64,000 bases of DNA from Craspedostauros australis (taxonomy: Eukaryota; Bacillariophyta; Bacillariophyceae; Mastogloiales; Achnanthaceae): NCBI GenBank assembly GCA_026770025.1, contig JAMXDE010000014.1, positions 1,364,001 through 1,428,000 of the forward strand. Direction: 5' to 3'. Shown here one piece after another: positions 1 to 10,548 of this stretch. The position numbers and the translations under genes are program-made. The notes under the pieces were generated by a model, which did not search any database, was not told the origin of the DNA, and saw only the letters and a list, made by a program, of their open reading frames with translations. How positions within the stretch are numbered: position 1 is the first letter of the stretch; every line of letters starts with the position of its first letter.

Positions 1-2622
1 CTTAACTCGGTCAGCGTACCGTAGCGTATTCAGAGTCTGCTCGCAGCTGCCAATGTCGGCAGAGATGCAGGCGACCATGCAGCAACGCGACTTCTTGCCG
101 ACGAAGGAATCCTTCAGTACCTGCGTGAGCTTGCTGCCACGGAAGGGAATGTGCGTCATGGAACCACCGGTTGCCAACGCGCGGATGACCTCCTTCAAGG
201 CAAGCAACGACGTGTTGATCTCGGCACCCTCTAGCCGCGTGGCTCGACTTGCGCTGGAAGTGTCAGCTCCACGCTCGCTTCCGGCAAGGTCGATGAATGT
301 TAGACGTCCATGTTCGACGTTCTTCTTGCGTCCCTGCGACTTGCGGAGACTCAGCTGGATGACCGCATGGGACCGACTGCTGTCGGCATTGCGGGATGTG
401 GTGCCCGTGGAACGGTTCTTGGCACCACGCTCGAATAGCTCCATAAGCTCGTCAGGACAGGACACGGCGTGCTCGGACAGGCCGGGGAAGCAGACCTTGC
501 CCTTGCTGTTTTCCAAGCACTTCACGTGCTTTCGGCTTGCCAGCAGATCGTAGAGCTTGCCACCGTAGATCTCAAAGAGAGACACGGCGATCGTGAAGTG
601 CTGGTTCTCGGGGCGTTCTGCGAGGGAGAAGATATCCACGGCTGCGAGGTAGTAGAGGCCGAGGTTGGCCGAATCCTGAACAGCGGTGCCAGCGTTGACG
701 CCCGTGATGTTGGATCCCATCATGGTGTAGGTCTTGCCGGAACCTGTCTGTCCGTAGGCAAAGACAGAGTTGAACTGACCTTCGAAGACTGATGGGATCA
801 AGCCACGGATGGAACGTTCGTAGATCTGAACATTCGTCGACGATTCGTCGAAGACGTTGTCGAAGGCAAAGGGCGCCGTCTCCACCTGCTTCGTCAGGTC
901 GACCTTCGTCTTGGGCTGGTAGAGCAGGATCTTTCCGTACTCGCCGTAATCCATCGGGTGGATGATGTCGATGCCACCTGTGACGCCCATCTCCTTCTTG
1001 TTGATGGGACGCTTCCGCACCAGCACGCGGATGCGCATGTCGTACTGTTGCTGCTTGTCAACTTGTGCGCCGAACAGATCGTACTCGGCAGCGTTGTCCT
1101 CGCGCATGAGCTCGATTTTGGACTTGAAGGATTCGTCGATGGTTCCACCCTGGATGGTGACGGAGTTGGAGCTGACGGAGGAGGCACGAGAGGGACGTCT
1201 TCCTCTGCTGGCAGATGGTGCTCTGAGGCTTCTGCGCTTGGACAAGCTCGGTCTGCTGCTGCTCTTGGTATCATCTCCGCTTGAGACTGAGCTGGTGCCG
1301 GCGGAGACTTCTGATGGAAATGTGAGACGCCGGTTGGTCGTGGGCGCTGGTCTGTTTCTTTCCGAACCGCTGAGTTCCGAGTCACTCTGTGGTTCAGAGC
1401 CGTTCTCAGACTCGCTGAAGGACGAGGCCAGGAGCGAATCCAACGAATCCCTGGATCTTGATCGCGAGCGGCGCTTCTCGCGGTGGATGTTTTGATCTGC
1501 CTTGAGGGCTTGGTTGGTCTGCGTCAGGTTCTGTTCCATCTTGGTGACGGAGAGGTTGACGAGTGGCGATTGCGGAGCCATGGCCTCCGATGGGATGGAC
1601 GACAAGCGTTTGCCTGTCCTGATGGACTTGGATGGATTCTGCAAGCGCGACTCCGTGCGACGTCCTCTGGGCGCCTGGATCTTCGTCCTCTGCGCAAGCT
1701 GGGGAAGATTCGAATCGGCTGACTGTCCATCGCCCAACACCATGCCAGTCTTTTTCATGGCGCGACGAGGACTGTTGTTCTTGGTAGCTTTTTTGGGACT
1801 GCGGCCGTTCGTGGACAGCGACCGAGATCGGGGTGGTGACGGCTTTGATTTCGACTCGGGAACCTCCTGTTTTTGCTTTTCCTGCAGACGTCTGCTGGAT
1901 CTTCTCGCCAGCGGCCTCGCTCCTTCAGCCGAAGATGAAGATGCAGCAAACGGGGGTTGCACTTCCTTGGAAGGCATAACCTTGGGTCTGGTCAGCGACA
2001 CGCTGCGTGGGGCCACGGCTTTCGTCACCGTCATCGTCATGGTCGTTGCCGTGGTTTGCGTTGTTGTCATTGCGTCCACTTGTGCAGGTCGCGAAGGTGG
2101 TGGTGGCGGCGGCGGCGGCGGTGGGGGTGGCACAGCCTGCGTCTGCTTCTTCGTAGCCAACCTCCGGCTGCGACGCACTCCAGAAACGCCACTGGCACTA
2201 GCATTGGCAGTTGCGCTCGAAGCATCTCCACTCAGTGCGCGTCCAGCGACCGACGTTTGTATCTGTGGCTTGTGCACTCCATTCTCCTCATTCTCCACGT
2301 TCTGGTTGCTGCCAGAGCTATCGAAGGATCCCGCTGGTTTGGCAGCATTGCCATTTTCCAGCGTGGTCGCAATCATGGCATCCATCTGCTCCTCCATGCT
2401 CTGCTGTTCCGGTGCCGTAGGCTTCTTACCGACCGCCAGCTTTATGCGCTGAACGAGGTAGAAGAGCTTTCTGCGGTCGTCGGGATCCGAAACGCCAAGC
2501 GCCTCGAAATGGTTGACATCGAGCTCGGCCAAAGCGGAAGGCGATACGATCCCAGCGGCTTCGAATGTCCCAATTGCATCGCTCAGGCCGATGCCGTTCA
2601 GCCACGTTGCAACAAGCTTCAT
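1..2622 (-). CDS. KIF2: Kinesin-13 family microtubule depolymerase (C-terminus beyond window edge)
   Basis: The minus strand is open from the ATG at 2622 to the window edge, 874 codons with no stop. Residues about 5-65 look like a SAM domain (WLNGIGL...ALGVSDPDDRRKL). A long Ser/Arg/Lys-rich linker follows, with a polyproline run near residue 164. The motor begins near residue 529 (MRIRVLVRKRPINKKE) and contains the P-loop GQTGSGKTYTM near 620, switch I NADSSRSH, switch II DLAGSERG, and HIPFRGSKLTQVLKDSFVG. The last motif and the ending LNTLRYADRVK are typical of kinesin-13, an internal-motor class that uses ATP to depolymerise microtubule ends in spindles and flagella. An N-terminal SAM-like domain is not in the animal proteins. 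The start is the first ATG of the frame and opens the SAM-like fold. Family assignment is firm; the domain call is by eye. Confidence 0.93.
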   Translation of the reverse strand, partial: MKLVATWLNGIGLSDAIGTFEAAGIVSPSALAELDVNHFEALGVSDPDDRRKLFYLVQRIKLAVGKKPTAPEQQSMEEQMDAMIATTLENGNAAKPAGSFDSSGSNQNVENEENGVHKPQIQTSVAGRALSGDASSATANASASGVSGVRRSRRLATKKQTQAVPPPPPPPPPPPPSRPAQVDAMTTTQTTATTMTMTVTKAVAPRSVSLTRPKVMPSKEVQPPFAASSSSAEGARPLARRSSRRLQEKQKQEVPESKSKPSPPRSRSLSTNGRSPKKATKNNSPRRAMKKTGMVLGDGQSADSNLPQLAQRTKIQAPRGRRTESRLQNPSKSIRTGKRLSSIPSEAMAPQSPLVNLSVTKMEQNLTQTNQALKADQNIHREKRRSRSRSRDSLDSLLASSFSESENGSEPQSDSELSGSERNRPAPTTNRRLTFPSEVSAGTSSVSSGDDTKSSSRPSLSKRRSLRAPSASRGRRPSRASSVSSNSVTIQGGTIDESFKSKIELMREDNAAEYDLFGAQVDKQQQYDMRIRVLVRKRPINKKEMGVTGGIDIIHPMDYGEYGKILLYQPKTKVDLTKQVETAPFAFDNVFDESSTNVQIYERSIRGLIPSVFEGQFNSVFAYGQTGSGKTYTMMGSNITGVNAGTAVQDSANLGLYYLAAVDIFSLAERPENQHFTIAVSLFEIYGGKLYDLLASRKHVKCLENSKGKVCFPGLSEHAVSCPDELMELFERGAKNRSTGTTSRNADSSRSHAVIQLSLRKSQGRKKNVEHGRLTFIDLAGSERGADTSSASRATRLEGAEINTSLLALKEVIRALATGGSMTHIPFRGSKLTQVLKDSFVGKKSRCCMVACISADIGSCEQTLNTLRYADRVK

Positions 2623-2730
2623 GGTCGTTGCGTTATTCTGTATTGATGACTTGATGACTTGATGCCTTGGTGGATGCAATTCGGAACTTGTGGGGTTCTT
2701 CTTGTCTTGTCTTGTTGTGTCAACGTTGGT

Positions 2731-2780
2731 GAATGCTGATCAATGCTGATCAGTGCTGATCAATGCTGATCAATGCTGCT
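2731..2780. repeat. Minisatellite, 10-bp unit CAATGCTGAT, 5 copies
   Basis: Five adjacent near-identical decamers, about 110 bases upstream of the kinesin-13 start codon, so probably in its leader or promoter. Confidence 0.9.
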
Positions 2781-2969
2781 CAGAGATGGTGGCAAGATCT
2801 GCGTTCCTCTTTTTTGGCTGTGTGTCCTGTCCACGCTATGCCTCCTCCTCTTCTCTTCTGCTTCCTGTCAATTGTGCAACTTTGCAAGTGATGGTCGTCT
2901 CTCTGCAGTCAAGCACGCACACAAGAGTGTGAGTGTGAATGCGAGAGCGGTTGTGGTCCGTGTTGTGCT

Positions 2970-2992
2970 TCTCTCTCTCTCTCTCTCTCTCT
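2970..2992. repeat. CT microsatellite
   Basis: A pure CT run of about 11 repeats upstream of the kinesin-13 gene. Confidence 0.9.
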
Positions 2993-3486
2993 TGTGTTTG
3001 GTGCGTTGCTTCTGCCAGTGGTCCGGTCCTGTTTGAAGTGTTTCGTTGCGGTTTTGCGGATGTGCGAGGACTGTTCCGCGTGTGTTGCGGGGACAGAGCG
3101 TTAAAGTCCTTTTTCAAATCTGTTGCGCTTTGCAGCTTCAAAAACGGCAATTTCTTAACGGTGGATAACGGTTCATGCACATCATTGTCACAATTCGGGA
3201 GTCACAAAAAGTTCGAATCGACATCATCCATTCACGAGTGTGCGTGGTTCACATGAGCACGAGGTGGATGGCCGCTCGTCCATCTCCATGGTGAGGCACC
3301 ATTCTTTCCCGATTCCACACGCTCCGCCCTTCTTCTCTCCAGACAGACAGAGAGAGAGACAGTGACATACTCATGAGAGAGTAGTTCTCTCTAGAGAGTA
3401 CTTGTTGATACTTGGACATGCAGGCACGGACAGAGAGATGTCGGTGGAAGCTCGTATCAGCATAGGTAGTAGGGTATCAATCAAAT

Positions 3487-5352
3487 CTATGTCGTGAACA
3501 GCTGTTGCTCTGAGTCTACCTGATGGCTGCCGACGCCCTCATGGCCTACCCCGATAGCGGCTCCATCTCCATCTCCATGCATGTCACCATTGAAATCATC
3601 GCCATCACCACCATCAGGATCGCCGTCTTCGTCGTCATCGCCAGAGTTCCACAGATCCACAAGCTCCTCGTCGGTGTACTCGCTCTTGACTTCCACCTGG
3701 TTGGGCCGCAAGCCTTCGAACCAATGCTGCTTGGCCCGCATGCCGGGCTTGATGCCCTTCTCTTGGATGGCGACGAGTAGCTTGGACCAATCCTCCTTGG
3801 ACGGGGCGTTGGAATCCCGGACCTTCCACTTGAAGTCCGGAATCGCGGCCTCGAGCTGATCGATGCGGGATTGCGGCAGCACGTAGAAGGTGGGCTCATC
3901 GCGCTGCGAGCTATTGTACAGAAAGCGTTGCCATATCAACCATAGCCGCAGATCGGCGTTGTTCACATCGCGCTTGGGCACCTCCGTGTGACCGTGCTCC
4001 TCGTAGAACGCCTGCAACTTGCGCAGCATGTTCTGCCATCTCGCCGCCCGCGTGTTCCACGAGAAGCCGATCGACTCTAATTTCTGCACCTGCTCATCCG
4101 TCAAACCACCAGACTTGCCCTTCTTGCGGAGCTTGTACTTGGTGCGCTGATTCATGCACCAAACGCCGAGCTTGGGATCGCCGTCGTAGCGTTGCGGGAC
4201 GTCCGCATGGCCAAACCGATCCTTGAAGTTAAGGAGCTCCTTGTAACGATGCTCCCACGTGGCCTTCTGTCCGCGCGACCACTGGAAACCCAACCGGTTG
4301 AGCTTCTCGATCCTGTCCGCTGTCAAGGTCGTCTGGTAGCACTGCCGACCGAACTGCTGCAGCTTTCGGAACTCTTGTCGCTGATTCTGCACGAAGACGC
4401 TGAGCTGCACGTCGTCGTACATGGTGACGCGGCAGTGTCCGTGCTGATCACGGAAGGCCTTGAGCTGGGCGTAGCGTCTGTCCCACACGGTGGCCTTGAC
4501 GTTCCAGCAAAAGTCCACCTTGGCCAGCCTCCGCATGTCGTGGGAGTCGAGCCTCGGTCGGTTCGGCAGCACGCGATCGGGGTGTCTGATCTGATGCGAG
4601 TAGTTCTTCCGTATCGTCTGAAGCCACATGTGGAGTTCATGATCGTCCTCCTTCGGCACCATGGAATGGCCGTGGTGGGCGTGGTACTCCTCCAAGCGGA
4701 CGATCATAGTGTCCCATTTCCTCCTCCGTCTTCGTTTCGTCGCTGGCACCTTTTTGGTGAAGCTTGGGGCGCGGACCTTCGTGGCGATGTCGTTGGCCAT
4801 GTCGTTGGATATGCTGTGGTTAGGGATGCTGCTGGCAATAGAGGTGGTGTGGGGATGGTACCTGGCGACGCCCGTGGTCGCTGCGGTTGCGGTGCTCTCT
4901 GCGTTGGCCACCAGCTTGGTCACACCAACTTCGGCTGATGTCGGTGTCCTTGTTGTCGATGCTGTTGTTGTTGATGTTGTTGCTGTTGATGTTATTGCTG
5001 TTGATGATGCTGAAGTTGCCAATGTTGGCATTGCTGTCGTTGTTGTGGAGAGACATGAGGCTTCATCCGTGATGGCAGAACCTGAGTGCGAGGCAGTAGA
5101 CGGCGACTCCGAATGGAAGTTCGCCTCCCAGCGATCGAAGGCTGAATCATCAAGGTGCAAGGCTGCGGCAATCTCAGGACGCGTCATGGTTGTGGTCGCT
5201 GACTCCTGATAGTTGAGTTTGATGGCTGATATCTGAGCTGTCTTGTGCGATGTTGATGGCATCAGAGCAACTGCTGCGCTTGGCATCTGCAGCAGCATGC
5301 AGATGGAGGCTGATATCGCCAGCTTGCGCTGTCTCTGCGGAACGTGCCTCAT
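3487..5352 (-). CDS. Helicase-associated (HA) domain repeat protein with a signal-like N-terminus
   Basis: A 621-aa intronless frame. Four HA units of about 75 residues start near 212, 290, 366 and 439; each opens with a W-x(8-9)-L-x-x-(F/Y) helix followed by an HGH or FGH turn and V-P (EEYHAHHGHSMVP, KDRFGHADVP, YEEHGHTEVP) and closes with a Leu..Gly/Asp-F-x-W motif. HA domains are abundant in diatoms and other stramenopiles; they are thought to bind nucleic acid, but function is mostly unknown. Residues 10-31 are hydrophobic and end in SAAVAL, like a signal peptide, so entry to the ER or plastid is possible. A basic KRRRRR patch precedes the first unit, and the C-terminus is Asp/Gly-rich. 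The substrate is unknown. The gene is divergent from SSRP1. Confidence 0.85.
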   Translation of the reverse strand: MRHVPQRQRKLAISASICMLLQMPSAAVALMPSTSHKTAQISAIKLNYQESATTTMTRPEIAAALHLDDSAFDRWEANFHSESPSTASHSGSAITDEASCLSTTTTAMPTLATSASSTAITSTATTSTTTASTTRTPTSAEVGVTKLVANAESTATAATTGVARYHPHTTSIASSIPNHSISNDMANDIATKVRAPSFTKKVPATKRRRRRKWDTMIVRLEEYHAHHGHSMVPKEDDHELHMWLQTIRKNYSHQIRHPDRVLPNRPRLDSHDMRRLAKVDFCWNVKATVWDRRYAQLKAFRDQHGHCRVTMYDDVQLSVFVQNQRQEFRKLQQFGRQCYQTTLTADRIEKLNRLGFQWSRGQKATWEHRYKELLNFKDRFGHADVPQRYDGDPKLGVWCMNQRTKYKLRKKGKSGGLTDEQVQKLESIGFSWNTRAARWQNMLRKLQAFYEEHGHTEVPKRDVNNADLRLWLIWQRFLYNSSQRDEPTFYVLPQSRIDQLEAAIPDFKWKVRDSNAPSKEDWSKLLVAIQEKGIKPGMRAKQHWFEGLRPNQVEVKSEYTDEELVDLWNSGDDDEDGDPDGGDGDDFNGDMHGDGDGAAIGVGHEGVGSHQVDSEQQLFTT

Positions 5353-5624
5353 TCTGTTGTGTGCGCGTACGATGTTGTGGATTGTGGATTGTGCAACTGC
5401 CTCTGCTTTGCTTCTGTGCGGCTACTACCGTGGTATTCTCGTAGTTGGTACTACTGCTTCTGGTTGTGTCAGAGTCTTCGCTGAAGGTTCTCCTACTCCG
5501 GAAATTCTGCAGCCTCTCCCTTCTTGAGTTCGCGCCGTAGCACTCAGCAGGATGACAACTGGTTCTGATTGGTATTCTATGCTGTTGTCGACTTCGATCG
5601 ATGCTCTCAAGTCAGCTCAATGTA

Positions 5625-5714
5625 AACGTAAGTGTTGATGTGAGCGTAAGTGTTGATGTGAACATAAGTGTTGATGTGGACGTAAGCGCTGATGTGGACG
5701 TAAGTGCTGATGTG
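5625..5714. repeat. Minisatellite, 18-bp unit AACGTAAGTGTTGATGTG, 5 copies
   Basis: Five contiguous 18-mers with a few substitutions each. Each copy holds the string CGTAAG or a one-base variant, which resembles a splice donor on the plus strand. Confidence 0.9.
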
Positions 5715-6614
5715 TGTGTTGTTCCCCAGTTGTGGTTGCTGCAGTTGATTGATGGCTCTGCTTGGAAGCAACAAGTACATGCGCGTACGAGTACGAGTAC
5801 GTGTACATGTCCACGATGGTCTCCTCTCGGCTTCTTCTGTCCTCCACTTCCTTTCCGAAACAGCCTCACTTCTGCTCTCCACACCTTTTGATTGCGTCTG
5901 TGTTGACGTTTCCAGCCTCGGTTGTGTTCTCGTTGCCTGCTTGCAACACACACCACAAGATGGTCTCTGCACTCTCTCTGCGAAGCAGAACAGCCCGTAC
6001 TGTACGCTACCCGTTTTTGCGTCACGCAGCAACGACAACCACGAATGCTCCTGCCAAATCGCAACACATCCACAGGAAGTACTCGCAAAGGCGCAGCTGC
6101 TGAGAAATGGAGTGGCCATCACCGCTTTGATGTGTGTGGGTGCGTCAACGGGTTCTTTTGTCTCTCTCACCTCTCTGCCGTTGCTGCGAGTTTTTGCATG
6201 GTTGGCGTTGGGTTGACATCTCGATTTGTGTCTGGCTGTCCCAGTCCCTGTTCTGAGCCAATTCACCGGCGACGGACGGACCGATGCTCAAAAACTGTGT
6301 CGGTTGATCCATCGAATCAGGTTGTCAAGAATTCGGTGTAGTCGTTTCACGAATAAAACGGGAGTCGTATCTCGCCAGATTTCGCGCCATCACACCAAAG
6401 CCAAACAAAATTAAAAACCAAACCAGCAAGAAGCGCCAACAACAACGACGAAAACAACACCAGCGATAACGGCAACGGATACAAGAGACGACGCCAAACG
6501 CCGACAACATGGAGGATGATGCCACAATGGTATGGCATGATACCAGCAGCTGCGATTTGTCCACAAACAAAAGTCAAGAGAACGATTCAACAAGCGCTCA
6601 AGCGATCAAAGGAG

Positions 6615-6658
6615 CGAACGAACAACCGAACGAACAACCGAACGAACAACCGAACGAA
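6615..6658. repeat. Minisatellite, 12-bp unit CGAACGAACAAC
   Basis: About 3.5 tandem copies in the SSRP1 leader or promoter. Confidence 0.9.
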
Positions 6659-6755
6659 TAAGACGACAGTAGAAAGCCAAGAGCAAGGGCGCAACCAGAT
6701 CACGTGACAGTGGATGAGCACGAGCAGCGGCAAGTTTTGAACAGCACCAGCATCG

Positions 6756-6845
6756 CTCACAGTAACAACACTCACAGTAACAACACTCACAGTAACAACA
6801 CTCACAGTAACAACACTCACAGTAACAACACTCACAGCAACAACA
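6756..6845. repeat. Minisatellite, 15-bp unit CTCACAGTAACAACA, 6 copies
   Basis: Six almost perfect units that end about 90 bases before the SSRP1 start codon, so probably in the 5' UTR. Confidence 0.92.
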
Positions 6846-6932
6846 ACACAAGGCACAGAAATAACACAAGGCACAGAATACCAGGACAGAGTCACAAGAA
6901 AACGCAACCCAGCACGGAGAGATACATTGACC

Positions 6933-9900
6933 ATGGCGCAAGAAGGAGCACCGCTGTCCTGGAAGCACATCGGTCTGCACGGACACTCCGTGGGGACCTT
7001 CGCGTGCGACCACAAGGGCATCGTGTGGAGCTCGGCGCTGCTGGGGCACAACATTGACTCGGTTGGCAATCAGACCTCCAAGAAGATCCCAAAGGACTCC
7101 ATCAAGGCAATCCTGTGGACCGTGTTTGGAAGGTACGGCTACATCCGACTGCAGACGCACTCCTCGTCCAAGCTCCTCCACGAGTACCGATTCGATGGCT
7201 TCGGAGCAGATCAAGTCGACCGCCTCAAGGAATGCTTCAAGCAGAACCTCGACATGGATATCACCAAGCACAACATGAGCGCCTCCGGAACGCAGTACGG
7301 ATTGTCACAAATGAGCGGCAAGAAGCTCACGTTCCGACACTGCATCCTCGAGGATGCCGACGAGGAGGGGGAGGAGTTCGAGCCCAGGGAGGGTGACGAG
7401 CTCTGCTCCCTCAACCTGGCGGAAGTCTCGCAGTGTGTCCTTCCCGGAAACAACCGAAATGAAATCGAGCTGCAGTTCCCAGAGTCAGACGCTGTCGAAG
7501 CCAACAATGACCAGCTGGTCAGCATCCGCTTCTACATTCCACCCGAGCCAGACATGGACCCAGCTGACAAGACTCTCAAGACGGCGGCGGAGCTGCTGCA
7601 ACAGCGTATCATGGCGACTGCCAATATCCGCAAAACCACGGGCGATGTCATTGTTGAGTTCGATCACGACAAGGGCAGCTTCCTCACCCCGCGTGGAAGG
7701 TACTCCATCGAGCTTTGTAAGTGCACCTTGATGCTGTATGGCAAACTTTCAGTCATTGCCTTGCGAACATGTGGCTACTTCACGAGTATACAGGAAGGAC
7801 TGGCTGTTTGAGCAGAATCAGCCATTGACTATGTCCACGTCTGAACCATCCATCCGTGCTGACACGACGTTCATTCATCCATTCATTTCTCTCCAATGTA
7901 CACTTCTCTGCTTTCTTTTCCTCCGATACTCGCTGCCCGCTTTGCATTATTTGCTTTCATTTGCATTCATTTCTCATCTGCATTCATGTGATTGACTGCC
8001 CCCCGCATTCCTTGATTCTCGCAGACGAACGCTTCTTCCGAATGCGAGGCCAAAAGTACGATTACAAGATCAAATACGACGATATATCGCGTCTCTTCTT
8101 GCTGCCCAAACCTGACGAGGTCCACATGGCCTTCGTGGTTGCGTTGGACAAGCCAATTCGACAAGGGCAGCAACGTTATCAGCATCTCGTGTTGCAAACC
8201 ACGAAGGATCCCGACGAGGTCACCGTCAACCTGGACGAAAATACTCTCAAGAAGGCATATAACGGCGACCTGCAGCCCGTCATGCGCGGATCGCTCTCCA
8301 ATCTCGTTGCCAAGACGTTCAAGGTCATCGCCAAGAAGAAGGTCTTCGTGCCCGGTAAATTCGCCAACGCCAACCAGCAGAGCTGCGTCAAGTGCGCGCT
8401 GCGAGCCAACGAGGGATTGCTCTACCCGCTGGAGAAGCAGTTCGTCTTCATCCACAAACCACCCATCCTCGTTCGTTTCAACGAAATCGAAAGTGTCGAA
8501 TTCCAACGTTACGCCGGAGGTTCCGGATCCACCAGGAACTTCGATCTCAGCGTCACCCTCAAGAGCGACGCCACCATGGGACAGGGACAGCAGGAGTACA
8601 TGTTCTCCGGCATCGATCGATCAGACTACGCCAGTCTATACAGCTTCCTGCACGACAAGAAGATCCGCATCAAGAACCTGCGCGAGCCCGTCGAAGTCGT
8701 CGCAACGCCGGTCTACGATGAGAACCAGATCTACGGAGGACCTGATGATGGGATGGGCGACGAATCCGATGACGAAGAGTATGATGAGAACGCAGCGAAC
8801 GATGACGATGAGGTCAGCGGCTCATCGGATCTGGACGATGACGAAATGGGATCCGAGATTGATGACGATCTGGATTCCGATCTCGAGGAAGCCGCCAACA
8901 GAGCCGCTCCCGAGAAACAGAAGAAGAAGCGTTCCAGGGATGACGAAGATGACGACGCTGATGATGACAATGATGGCGCTGGCGAAAAGAAACGCAAGGG
9001 GGCCAGTGCACCCAAACGCAAGAAGAAAGACCCCAAGGCACCGAAGAAGGCACGGTCCGCATGGCAGCTCTTCTCCGCCACGATGCGATCGCAGGTGTCC
9101 CAAGACAACCCGGATGCCGACTTTGGCACCATCACCAAGCTCGTGTCTGCCAAATTCAAGGAGCTCACCAGCGAAGAGCGAGCCTCGTGGGATAAGAAGG
9201 TCGCAAAGGACAGGCAGAGATACAACACGGAGATGGAGGGCTACGATGGCCCGGACAAGAACATGAAAGCGGCAGGCAAGGCAAAGAAGGACCCTAACGC
9301 ACCCAAGAAGCCCAAATCCAGCTACCTGCTTTTCATGGCAGAGCATCGGTCGAAGGTGCAACAAGAGAACCAGGGTGCTTCGTTTGGAGACATCGTAAGT
9401 GACACGAGTGTTGATTTGGAGCGTTGTCTTGATGCATGCACTCAAATTGTTATGCGAACATATCGGATGATTGCGATCAGAGTAGACGAGTACGGTGTTG
9501 CAGGTCTTGCGGTGGTTGTATGTTCTTGTTTGCGAGCTGCACATGGCGCTGTTTCACAGCTGTTGTACAGGTCGATGATGGCTGTGGAAATTGACCGCTG
9601 CAAAAGCTTCGAGACATTTCTAACACCCGCTTCTTTTGCCTTTGTGCTTTCTGCTTTATATGTTCCAATTGCTCTCATTTCATTCGTGCTGCCACACACA
9701 TACACACTTTGTATTATAGACGAAGCTCGCTGCCAAGGCCTTCAAGGCTCTATCTCCAGAAGAAAGGGCGAAATATGACAAAATCGTAAGGACCCACATG
9801 AATTCGACTCGTTGACCTTGTTGTTGCGCGTGTTTCGTGTTGCGCAGCTCTCCCATGAAGTCCTTTGTCCGACACAAGTGGGAGTGCAATCTCTTCATTC

Positions 9901-10548
9901 TCTCACACGCTCTGATCTCACGCTATCGTCTGCTCCGTTACTCTCTCACGCACAGTCCGCAAAAGACAAGGTTCGTTACACTCGCGAGATGCAATCGTAC
10001 ACACCCGCTGAGGGGACCGTCGCCAGTGGCAAGAAGAAGAAGGACCCCAACGAACCCAAGAAACCTCTGTCGGCGTACAACCTCTACATGCGCGAGAACA
10101 GAGCCCGAGCCCAGGAGGAGAACCCAGAAGCGAAATTTGGCGACCTGGTAAGTCATGCATCATTCTCTGTGTATTGCTTGCGTACCTGCGGATGCGGATC
10201 TGAGTCGACTGTCTGCATTCTTCAACGTGCAGAATCACGGCGTATGCTGGCGCCCTCCATACTTCATGCCTTGGTTCCAACCATCTAACCCGCGACGCAA
10301 CGCCACACAACCCAACGATATTGGTACTCCGCATTTCACAGGCAAAGATTATCGCACGTCAATTCGGCGCGCTGTCTCCCAAGGAGAAGGCCAAGTACGA
10401 TGCCATGGCCGCCACCGACAAGGATCGCTACAAACGCGCCATGGCCGCTTACGCGAAGAAGAAGCAGGGAGGAAAGTCGAACGCGGATGCCGACAGCGAC
10501 GGCATAGACGATGCCCAGGTTGACGACAGCGATGACGACTCCACGTAA
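6933..10548 (+). CDS. SSRP1: FACT complex subunit SSRP1/Pob3 with three HMG boxes
   Basis: Five exons: 6933-7716, 8025-9394, 9720-9785, 9956-10147, 10342-10548 (872 aa), all with GT-AG introns. The junction after exon 1 restores GRYSIELYERFFRMRGQKYD, and YDYKIKYDDISRLFLLP is the SSRP1/Pob3 signature. The N-terminal POB3-type and central PH-like domains fill residues 1-480. An acidic Asp/Glu stretch follows (about 505-560), then HMG boxes near 595-665, 683-752 and 768-838, each starting KDP-x-x-PKK. SSRP1 pairs with Spt16 to move histone H2A-H2B during transcription and replication. Animal SSRP1 has one HMG box; here there are three, and boxes 2 and 3 are cut by an intron at the same position. 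Start context is CCATGG. An AATAAA lies at 10686. Confidence 0.95.

Larger units (their letters stand above)
2623..3486. other. Intergenic: kinesin-13 promoter side and 3' flank of the HA-repeat gene
   Basis: No gene is supported. It holds a 10-bp tandem repeat at 2731-2780, a CT microsatellite at 2970-2992, and a palindrome centred on CTCTCTAGAGAG near 3386-3400, about 90 bases past the stop of the HA gene. Confidence 0.6.
5353..6932. other. Divergent intergenic region between the HA-repeat gene and SSRP1
   Basis: 1.6 kb with no supported gene. It contains three minisatellites (5625-5714, 6615-6658, 6756-6845) and a cluster of overlapping GTACGAGTAC-like motifs at 5784-5810. Long ORFs on either strand are produced by the repeats. 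Confidence 0.6.

Noticed and set aside
1502-2646. Two long plus-strand ORFs (up to 316 aa) with poly-Gly
   Set aside because: Antisense to the kinesin-13 linker and its polyproline run.
5607-6266. 219-aa minus ORF with repeated HINTY-like units
   Set aside because: Produced by the 18-bp minisatellite; no protein family, and overlapping open frames on both strands.
5625-6845. CRISPR-like spaced repeats
   Set aside because: Units are directly adjacent with no unique spacers; eukaryotic minisatellites.
6587-7271. Minus-strand ORFs rich in CECCY or TVSVV repeats
   Set aside because: Translations of the 15-bp and 12-bp minisatellites, antisense to SSRP1.
8139-9266. 375-aa ORF in another frame over SSRP1 exon 2
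   Set aside because: Ser/Arg/Thr-rich shadow of the conserved SSRP1 frame.
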